Assembly: GCA_011371515.1 (NCBI GenBank)
Contig: DRQE01000105.1
Coordinates: 1 to 5,329, forward strand
Direction of reading: 5' to 3'
DNA length: 5,329 nt
Source: Deltaproteobacteria bacterium
GTDB taxonomy: Bacteria; Desulfobacterota; GWC2-55-46; DRQE01
Shown: positions 1-5,329 of the stretch, one piece after another
Numbering within the stretch: the stretch's first letter is position 1
How the letters are laid out: each line of letters begins with the position of its first letter
Notes under the pieces: model-generated
Seen by the model: only the letters and a program-made list of their open reading frames with translations
Database searches by the model: none
What the model was told of the DNA's origin: nothing
Made by a program: the position numbers and the translations under genes

Positions 1-1228
1 CAAGGGTTTCGTTGCCAGCGTTATCTACTACCACAAGGTTGAAGGAATACTTGCCATCTCTTACCAGCCATCCCTCTTCTGCCTCGCCTCTCCATATAAA
101 CTTTGGAGGTATGGCTCCGTAGCCATGCTCCATCTTAATGAGCTTTCCATCTTCGTCCCTTATTTCAACGCGCCAGCCGTCTATGTTGTCTATACTCAGC
201 ACCTTTGTCTCAAAGAGCACATAGCCGTTTCTTTTGTCCCGTGTGGAGAAGACCTTCTTTGTTGCATACATCTCCACCCGTGGTGGGGTATTATCCACGG
301 TAGCCTCTGCCACGGCATCGAAGAAGTATGACTCTCCCTTCTCATCCGTTACCACAAGGCTTACTATGTATGTTCCCTCTGCTTCAGGAACATATACATA
401 ACCTCTGTACTCGTCACTATACCTTGAAAGAAAGTAGGTCTTCCCATCCACAACTGCCCTGACCTTTTCAGGCTCTCCACCAAGGGGCAGGAACTTCACC
501 CTTATCTCTCTTTTCTCGGGACCCCTTCCAATAGGAGGCTCAAGTATAACCCTTTCTATCTCGAAGGGGCTCATTGCAGAGTCCCTTATGAAGAACCTGT
601 CAGCCATGCTCCTCACAATATCCCTTACCACCATTCCAGCAAGCACATCGAGAGACTTCACCACACCGAGCCCGAACAGCCCTTCGAAGTCATGCCCTGT
701 GTATGTAAGGTTTTCAGCCCACAGTATACTGCCATCGGCTGTGCTCAAGACCCTGAGCCCCACACCCACGATTATCTTGTCACGCATCTTGGTGTAATAG
801 AGAACAGAGCCAACAACCACCGCATCAACGCCAAGCTTTTTGCCCATCTCTCTTACGGCAAGACGCGTTATAGCCCCTGTATAGCGTATCCTTCTTTTTG
901 CAAGGAAGCGCTCTATATCGGCATCCCTTGCAACGAGCACCCAGCCCTTCCCCTTGAGTTCCTGTTTTATGTAGTCCCTTATAATCTCGTCTGCCTCGGG
1001 GTTGTCTGTGAGGTTTTCAAGGGGCAATATGGCAACACTCTTTACCACCTTTGGGCCCGATGGCACCATCTTCGACCCGTAGGATGGATACATGGGTGTT
1101 ATGGTTCTGTAAGAGTAGAGCTCTGAGCCTGCATACGAAGGAACCGCAAGAAGGAAGGATAAAAACAGTCCCATCCATACGCCCCGAAGGGCTGTGGGTC
1201 TTAAGAATATGGAAAACACTCTGTGCAT
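1..1228 (-). CDS. Exported CsgG/LpoB-like protein fused to Ig-like domains (3' end beyond the left edge)
   Basis: The frame is open for 409 codons from ATG 1228 to the left edge, with no stop, so the C-terminus is missing. The start is supported by AGGAG six bases upstream. Residues 1-33 form a Sec signal peptide (hydrophobic core about 17-29, likely cut after SYA at 31-33); with no lipobox, the product should be soluble or periplasmic. Residues 62-215 resemble the CsgG/LpoB/GNA1162 lipoprotein fold: VAILPL (65-70), GKKLGVDAVVVGSV (129-142) and GLRVLSTADGSILW (157-170). Residues 222-308 are beta-rich and probably Ig-like. From 313, a DNTPP linker leads into a FlgD-type Ig-like module (WRG at 379-381, DGKYSF at 391-396, DNAGN at 402-406). 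More modules, perhaps an OmpA-like peptidoglycan-binding domain, could follow, but that is a guess. Last of the four genes, 15 bases after the preceding stop. The fold is fairly sure; the function is unknown. Confidence 0.85.
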   Translation of the reverse strand, partial: MHRVFSIFLRPTALRGVWMGLFLSFLLAVPSYAGSELYSYRTITPMYPSYGSKMVPSGPKVVKSVAILPLENLTDNPEADEIIRDYIKQELKGKGWVLVARDADIERFLAKRRIRYTGAITRLAVREMGKKLGVDAVVVGSVLYYTKMRDKIIVGVGLRVLSTADGSILWAENLTYTGHDFEGLFGLGVVKSLDVLAGMVVRDIVRSMADRFFIRDSAMSPFEIERVILEPPIGRGPEKREIRVKFLPLGGEPEKVRAVVDGKTYFLSRYSDEYRGYVYVPEAEGTYIVSLVVTDEKGESYFFDAVAEATVDNTPPRVEMYATKKVFSTRDKRNGYVLFETKVLSIDNIDGWRVEIRDEDGKLIKMEHGYGAIPPKFIWRGEAEEGWLVRDGKYSFNLVVVDNAGNETL

Positions 1229-1234
1229 CCCAAG

Positions 1235-1239
1235 CTCCT
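1235..1239 (-). promoter_or_regulatory. Ribosome binding site for the CsgG-Ig fusion gene
   Basis: AGGAG sits six bases before ATG 1228, inside the 15-base gap after the previous stop codon. It decides the start at 1228 over a later in-frame ATG at 1174, which would leave a shortened signal peptide. Confidence 0.75.
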
Positions 1240-1243
1240 GCTT

Positions 1244-1834
1244 TTAGAGCAGTGTGTCGAGCAATCTTTTTACCGCTTTTGTGGTAAGCACCGTGCGGTC
1301 AAGCTCCTCTATACCTATTATCTTACGCCATGCGCTGGAACTTGTCTCATAAGCCTTTGCCTGCCAGAGTACGATTCCAGAGCTCGTATCTATCATCCTT
1401 GCCGATATGGACACAACCCCTTCTCTTCCTCCACCATACTCTTCCACACTGCCCACAATTACAGCCTGTACCCCGAGCCTTTCACCAAGTATCCTTATAG
1501 TTTCTTTATCGGGCTCAAACACTCCTCCCTCAACAGCACCTGCAGACCTCAATACCATGCTTACCACCTTGTTGACCTCACCCTCTTCCACGACATCGAA
1601 TACCCCTCTCGACAACAACTCCACCATTATGGCTGTCCTTACCTTCTCTCCTGCAAACCTGTCGCTGCTGAAGTTGTTGAATGGCAAGACCGCCACCTTT
1701 TTGATGTAAGAGAAGTTAGCCTCGGGGTTCACATATCGCACAACCTTGGTCGAACAACCCAGCAGCAAGACCGCAATAACAGGAATTACAATTCTTGTTG
1801 CAATTCTCCTCACTTTAATGTTATTATACTTCAT
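1244..1834 (-). CDS. Small CsgG/LpoB-like outer-membrane lipoprotein
   Basis: This gene encodes 196 residues from ATG 1834, which has a strong AAGGAG seven bases upstream. The N-terminus is basic, then hydrophobic (about 15-25), and ends in the lipobox LLGC with Cys27 as the lipidated residue. Ser at +2 suggests outer-membrane sorting if E. coli-like Lol rules apply. The mature part has the marks of the CsgG/LpoB/GNA1162 group: VAVLPFNN (47-54), GERLGVQAVIVGSV (117-130) and SARMIDTSSGIVLW (144-157). Family members include the curli export pore CsgG and the penicillin-binding-protein activator LpoB. At about 170 mature residues it is much shorter than CsgG (about 260), and I see no pore-forming hairpins, so a secretion pore is unlikely. 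It also lacks LpoB's long Pro-rich linker. It sits 31 bases after the barrel gene and 15 before its own larger paralog, suggesting all act at the same site. Exact role unknown. Confidence 0.9.
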   Translation of the reverse strand: MKYNNIKVRRIATRIVIPVIAVLLLGCSTKVVRYVNPEANFSYIKKVAVLPFNNFSSDRFAGEKVRTAIMVELLSRGVFDVVEEGEVNKVVSMVLRSAGAVEGGVFEPDKETIRILGERLGVQAVIVGSVEEYGGGREGVVSISARMIDTSSGIVLWQAKAYETSSSAWRKIIGIEELDRTVLTTKAVKRLLDTLL

Positions 1835-1841
1835 TTCGCCT

Positions 1842-1847
1842 CTCCTT
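1842..1847 (-). promoter_or_regulatory. Ribosome binding site for the small CsgG-like lipoprotein
   Basis: AAGGAG lies seven bases before ATG 1834 in the 31-base gap after the barrel gene. It is the strongest Shine-Dalgarno match in the window. The rest of the gap is A/T-rich and shows no terminator-like stem, which supports co-transcription. Confidence 0.75.
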
Positions 1848-1865
1848 GCAAAGCATTTATGGTGT

Positions 1866-3959
1866 TTATATTATTATGAGTGAGCCTCTAAGGAGCACTG
1901 TTTCCGTCTCATCGTCACCCTTCCATGTTTTACTGTAGTCGGTGCTTATCGAGAATTTTCGCACCGGATACCAGCTTATACCCGTTCCAATGGACTCCGT
2001 ATCGCTCGAGGGATTGTTCGTGTAGTCAAAGGACATCCTGAGCTTTCTTGTCGGTGTCCATATTAGGTTATAGTTTTGCGTCTGCGTGGGCTCTAAGTTT
2101 ATACGGCTTCCCACATATATCGCCCTTGTGGGAACAAAACTTATAGTAAGGTACTGGCTTTGCGTTGTGGACGAACTCCTTCCTGTTGTGGCATTATCTG
2201 TTATAGAGTGGACAACGCTTCCATCGTATATAACCGTAAGATAAGACCACGGAACGAGCTTCAGGTTCCAAGAGAAGGTCTTTGAGTCCGTCTCTATTCC
2301 TGCCTGTGGACTCTCTATGTAAGAGAGGCTGGCACCGAGCGTGAGGTCAACCCCCCTGTAGACACGCATGGAGGCATGGCTGGATATTATATCGCTGGTG
2401 CTCGTGGTGGCTCCATCGGTTATAGATTCTGAGTGTCTGAAACCCACATTTGCGTTTATTGTCGGCAGTGGAGAAGAAGAGGCAACGATTGAATAGGTGT
2501 TTATTTCCGAATCAGAGCCATCCACCACATCCACGGTAGATGTGGAATAGTCGCCTGATAGAACCAGATACACGGGTATCACAACATACCTTGCGTTGAA
2601 ACCATAGGATGCGGTGGTGTATTCGCTCTCCGTATCTCCCTCTCTTAATGTGTGGTCGTATCTCAGCCTTGCTCCAAGGGTAAGCCTTTTTGAAGGAACA
2701 TAGGTGAAGTTTATACCTCCAAATTCTCTCGTCTCTGTGGTCTCAAGGGTGGTCTTTGGGGTTGTGAGCTTATAGCCTATGCCCTCTATTTCTGTAACCT
2801 TTATGGCATCTGTACCAGCACCAGCAGTGTTGACCACCTTGAAATACCTTGCGCTTGTCTCTGCAAAGGAGAACTCAAACCTGTTGTATATACTGTTGTA
2901 AGATGGCGTTATAAAGCCTCTATCAGTCCAGACGGCATTGTCAGAGCTTGTATAAAGTTTCCAGCCAAAGTTGTAAAGACCACTCGATATATTCGACTCT
3001 TCACTAACCGTGGTGTTTATATAAAGGTATATGGCGTGGAGAGACTGGGATGTTGAAAATCCAACGCCTATGTTCCATCCTGCATTGTTGAGGTTTATCT
3101 CTGGTGTGACGGGTGTGTTTCTGTTGTTATCTATAAGTTCGGACTCCTGCGAAAGGGTTACACTCGTTGGATCAGGTGGATTGTACTCTGCAAGTCCATA
3201 TGATGGGGCAATCTCGTCTTCGAACCTCGACGCTCCGGCAAGACTCTCTGTCGTGGTATCGTAGTAACTGTAGCCTATATTGGCGCTGGTACGAAGCTTT
3301 CCTGAAAGGAACTTCCTGCCGAAACTTGCAGACACAGTATGGTATGGAGACTCCGTCTTTGTTGAGTTTACCTTGTCCTCGAGCTCGTAGTATCTGAAGG
3401 AATAACTAAGGGTGCTGTCCGTACCGAGAACACTGAAGTTGTATGCAGAGTTTATGTGCAATGTGGAGTCCACTGTGTCGAGCTTTCTGGGTGTATTGTG
3501 GTCCTGAGTCGTAGAGCGGTTATAGGCTATACCAAAAGAGGGCCACTCTTCTGTAGGTGGCATGGTGAAGGACACATTCATGAATGTTGTGGTTATCCTG
3601 TCTCCCTCAGATGGCAACGACTCGTTTCGGTTGTAGCTGAACTGCACCTTATACATTGCAGGTGGTGTGAAGTTCAGAGACAAGAAAGGATAGGAGCTTT
3701 CGTTCCGTTTGCCATCTATATCTGTTATGAACACCCTCACATCAGCAAGCAGGGTTATGGTGTTTGTAACCCTTTTGGACACACCAAAGGTGTAGAGCTG
3801 ATCAAAACTCTGCGTGCTTGTCTCCGCTCCTCCAACGATGCTCTTTGTATCCCTGTAGTTCATATCAGCCCTTGCATTTACAGATGCATAACCGTATAGC
3901 GGCAACAAAACTACCAGTATAGTCGTGCCCAGAAGAATAAGTCCTGTATATATCCTCAT
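1866..3959 (-). CDS. Large outer-membrane beta-barrel protein with inserted discoidin-like domain
   Basis: This gene encodes 697 residues from ATG 3959. I prefer that start because it gives a classic signal peptide (MRIYTG, hydrophobic core 7-22, cut near YGYA at 22-25); a TTG seven codons upstream is the alternative. The mature protein is a run of amphipathic Tyr/Phe/Ser/Thr-rich strands. I count about 28 by eye, joined by alternating short Pro/Lys/Arg turns and longer polar loops, as in outer-membrane barrels. About 140 residues (255-398) break the pattern and resemble an F5/8 type C (discoidin) domain: LIDNNRNT, WKLYTSSDNAVW, ARYFKV, TEIEG. By loop parity it sits in an extracellular loop. 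The protein ends in a final strand with Ile, not the usual Phe/Trp. Length is close to MtrB/PioB or LptD barrels, but I see no specific match. It could be a porin, a surface adhesin or an export channel. Confidence 0.88.
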   Translation of the reverse strand: MRIYTGLILLGTTILVVLLPLYGYASVNARADMNYRDTKSIVGGAETSTQSFDQLYTFGVSKRVTNTITLLADVRVFITDIDGKRNESSYPFLSLNFTPPAMYKVQFSYNRNESLPSEGDRITTTFMNVSFTMPPTEEWPSFGIAYNRSTTQDHNTPRKLDTVDSTLHINSAYNFSVLGTDSTLSYSFRYYELEDKVNSTKTESPYHTVSASFGRKFLSGKLRTSANIGYSYYDTTTESLAGASRFEDEIAPSYGLAEYNPPDPTSVTLSQESELIDNNRNTPVTPEINLNNAGWNIGVGFSTSQSLHAIYLYINTTVSEESNISSGLYNFGWKLYTSSDNAVWTDRGFITPSYNSIYNRFEFSFAETSARYFKVVNTAGAGTDAIKVTEIEGIGYKLTTPKTTLETTETREFGGINFTYVPSKRLTLGARLRYDHTLREGDTESEYTTASYGFNARYVVIPVYLVLSGDYSTSTVDVVDGSDSEINTYSIVASSSPLPTINANVGFRHSESITDGATTSTSDIISSHASMRVYRGVDLTLGASLSYIESPQAGIETDSKTFSWNLKLVPWSYLTVIYDGSVVHSITDNATTGRSSSTTQSQYLTISFVPTRAIYVGSRINLEPTQTQNYNLIWTPTRKLRMSFDYTNNPSSDTESIGTGISWYPVRKFSISTDYSKTWKGDDETETVLLRGSLIII
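2766..3197 (-). other. Discoidin-like (F5/8 type C) domain inserted in the barrel
   Basis: This segment covers about residues 255-398 of the barrel protein. It shows the discoidin order of motifs: LIDNNRNT (275-282, like the family's L-x-D-G-N-x-x-T), a sheet strand around WNIGVGF (295-301), LHAIYLYI (307-314), WKLYTSSDNAVW (333-344), FEFSF then ARYFKVV (361-376), and a closing VTEIEGIGY (388-396). In this family the exposed loops at one end usually bind carbohydrates, lipids or other surface ligands. The ligand-loop residues here cannot be judged by eye. Family membership is an inference from motif order. Confidence 0.65.
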
Positions 3960-3996
3960 CTCACTTGTCAAGCTGAACAACCCAGTATGGCTCCTT
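3957..3996 (-). promoter_or_regulatory. Translational coupling site and start choice for the barrel gene
   Basis: The propeller gene's stop TGA (3963-3961) is one base from the barrel's ATG (3959-3957), where only a weak AAGTGAG precedes the start. A good AAGGAG (3996-3991) lies inside the end of the propeller gene, ten bases before an in-frame TTG at 3980 and 31 before the ATG. Either the TTG is used, adding seven residues (MFSLTSE) to the signal peptide, or ribosomes ending the upstream gene restart at the ATG. I favour the ATG because of the cleaner signal peptide. Confidence 0.5.
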
Positions 3997-5329
3997 ACCC
4001 ACTGTAATCTCTTTTACTATTACCTCTCCTATGGGGTCTATGAATATGAGCTCTCCGTCTCTGTAGTCCGTTATGTAGAGTCTGTTTCTGGTCTCATCTA
4101 CTGCGAGCTCCACAGGCTCTCCATCGAGCTTCAGTATTCTGGTTATCACATCCGAGGAGTTGAACAGGGTAAGCACCCCCTCTTTTCTGCTAACAACGAA
4201 CATCCTGCCACCAAAAGCTTTTAGCCCCCTTGTTGGTGGCTCGGTAAGGCTTATCTCGTCGGTTATCTTCCTGTCTGCCAGAGAGATAATCTCTATTACG
4301 CCTCCTCCTTCACAGAACACATACAGCCTGTCGTCGTACTTCGTAATGCCTGTTGGTCTGCTGTCCACCCCGATCGTGCCCACCACAGAGTCGTCAACCG
4401 TGTCTATAATCGTCAGGTCGTTGGTATCTTCAGCCGTAACGTATACCTCTTTTCTGTCAGGGTCTGCCAGTATGTAGGAAGGCGAAAGCCCAACATCTAT
4501 GCTCTTTATCACCCTCCTCGTGAATGTATCCACCACTATCACATTGTTGTAGAGTCTGTTGGTCACATAGAGCTTTCCCTCCAGCGAGTTCTTGCTCGAA
4601 GGCATGAAAGCCATATCCACTGGCTCTATACCAACATCTATGTTTATCGTATCCCTTACCCTCATGTGAGTGGTATCCACAATCGAGATGGTATGGCTTG
4701 CAGAGTTCAGCACATATAGAAGGTCTCCTGTCTCGTTTATAGCCATGGCAGTGGGCGAGATTCCAACGGTTACAGCCCCTATGACCCTTTCGAGGCTTCT
4801 GTCGATAACACTTATGTAGTTGGCTCCACTGTTGGATACGAAAAGAAGCAGTTCCCTTGCAGAGGGTCTTTCAAGCTCCACATTGAATGCAGGCATAAAG
4901 ACTATCCTTTTCTCTATGGATTTTTCAGGATTCCATGCAATCTGTAAAACCGTGCTCTCTGCTCTTCGAAGCCTCATGTGTTTTAGAGCAAACTCTACAT
5001 CTTCTTTGCCGAGCCTGAGGGTAGAGCGCCCCTCACCCCGTCTTATCGAGGCTTCCTCTATCGTTATAACCAGTGTGGTGTAATCTGCAGGCTCTACGAA
5101 TCCCTCTGCCAGGAAGACCTGCTTTTTGGCAACCTCCATCGAGCTTATCTTCTTCAAGCCCTCGAACACGGTTGCCTCTGTGCGGTCTGATTTGAGTTTT
5201 ATTTTAGATATCGTGAAGTCTATGTCTGGTGGAAAGAAGGAATCGGAGTGTATATACACAAGAACCCTTGCCTTCGAGAGAGGAAAGGAGGGTCTCTCTT
5301 CGACGACCTTACAGGATGCAACGAGTACC
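3961..5329 (-). CDS. Lipoprotein with DUF4382-like domain and seven-bladed YVTN beta-propeller (5' end beyond the right edge)
   Basis: The frame is open to the right edge, giving 455 residues before TGA 3961. A GTG at 5259 looks like a start but is internal: the frame continues upstream into VLVASC, a lipobox (V-A-S-C) whose Cys codon is at 5313-5311. The missing part is therefore probably just the head of a lipoprotein signal peptide. Counting from the first whole codon, residues 20-140 look like a DUF4382 domain (VLVYIHSDS, FTISKIKL, closing LQIAWNPEKSI). Residues 158-455 hold seven repeats of about 40 residues of the YVTN type, for example LYVTN, ISVIDRS, VIGAVTVG and SPTAMAIN, forming a closed propeller. 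Such propellers bind proteins or ligands and are usually not enzymes. No CxxCH haem motif is present. It is the first visible gene of the operon and is coupled to the barrel gene; it may be the barrel's lipid-anchored partner. Confidence 0.88.
   Translation of the reverse strand, partial: VLVASCKVVEERPSFPLSKARVLVYIHSDSFFPPDIDFTISKIKLKSDRTEATVFEGLKKISSMEVAKKQVFLAEGFVEPADYTTLVITIEEASIRRGEGRSTLRLGKEDVEFALKHMRLRRAESTVLQIAWNPEKSIEKRIVFMPAFNVELERPSARELLLFVSNSGANYISVIDRSLERVIGAVTVGISPTAMAINETGDLLYVLNSASHTISIVDTTHMRVRDTINIDVGIEPVDMAFMPSSKNSLEGKLYVTNRLYNNVIVVDTFTRRVIKSIDVGLSPSYILADPDRKEVYVTAEDTNDLTIIDTVDDSVVGTIGVDSRPTGITKYDDRLYVFCEGGGVIEIISLADRKITDEISLTEPPTRGLKAFGGRMFVVSRKEGVLTLFNSSDVITRILKLDGEPVELAVDETRNRLYITDYRDGELIFIDPIGEVIVKEITVGKEPYWVVQLDK

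Larger units (their letters stand above)
1..5329 (-). other. Four-gene envelope operon, incomplete at both ends
   Basis: All four genes share one strand, with gaps of 1, 31 and 15 bases and no internal terminator or promoter-like space. All four products carry export signals: two lipoboxes and two signal peptidase I sites. Base and codon use look uniform along the window, so there is no sign that one gene was recently acquired separately. The promoter and possibly more genes lie beyond 5329, and the last gene continues past 1. Confidence 0.8.

Noticed and set aside
692..1126. Plus-strand open frame of 144 codons
   Set aside because: It is the antisense of the CsgG-Ig fusion gene, whose minus-strand frame is open without a break for 409 codons and matches known motifs.
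1244..1834. True curli export system (csgG)
   Set aside because: The protein is too short for the CsgG pore, no transmembrane hairpins are seen, and no curlin repeats or csgE/csgF-like genes are present.
1835..1865. Terminator between the barrel and lipoprotein genes
   Set aside because: Only a three-base-pair stem (TGC/GCA) is possible and no T-run follows on the transcribed strand.
1223..1879. Plus-strand open frame of 218 codons opposite the small lipoprotein gene
   Set aside because: It mirrors the minus-strand CsgG-like gene and has no domain, signal peptide or plausible composition (rich in His, Cys and Tyr). The minus-strand gene has a lipobox, family motifs and a strong ribosome site.
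3456..3899. Plus-strand open frame of 147 codons
   Set aside because: It is opposite the N-terminal barrel strands; the Cys- and His-rich translation has no recognisable family.
5257..5259. GTG as the start of the propeller lipoprotein
   Set aside because: The frame continues upstream into a lipobox and the DUF4382-like strand VLVYI, which the GTG would cut in half.
1866..5329. MtrB/PioB-type extracellular electron conduit, suggested by barrel size
   Set aside because: No CxxCH haem motif occurs in any of the four proteins, and no multihaem cytochrome gene is in the window. Flanking sequence could change this.

Overview
The window carries four genes, all on the minus strand and packed head to tail, so transcription runs from position 5329 towards position 1. 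In transcription order they are: a lipoprotein with a seven-bladed YVTN-type beta-propeller (5' end beyond the right edge); a large outer-membrane beta-barrel protein with a discoidin-like domain inserted in it; a small CsgG/LpoB-like lipoprotein; and a second CsgG-like protein fused to Ig-like domains, which runs off the left edge. The gaps are 1, 31 and 15 bases, with no terminator-like hairpin and no room for a separate promoter. This is almost certainly part of one operon whose promoter lies outside the window.

The organism is a diderm (Gram-negative type) bacterium: there are lipoboxes, Sec signal peptides and an amphipathic beta-barrel. Codon use leans heavily on AGG/AGA for Arg and ATA for Ile, a habit seen in Nitrospirota (Thermodesulfovibrio-like), Aquificota and other thermophile-associated lineages. 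That placement is a weak inference, since no rRNA or housekeeping gene is present.

Every product appears to be exported, and no cytoplasmic enzyme, transposase, phage gene, RNA gene or CRISPR array was seen. My reading of the set is an envelope or cell-surface assembly: a barrel in the outer membrane showing a discoidin-like (probably ligand-binding) domain to the outside, a lipid-anchored propeller as a likely protein-binding scaffold, and two periplasm-facing CsgG-fold proteins. The two CsgG-like proteins are clearly homologous but targeted differently, one lipidated and one with a signal peptidase I site. No substrate or process can be named from sequence alone. The plus strand holds no convincing gene, and no stretch over 300 bases lacks a gene.
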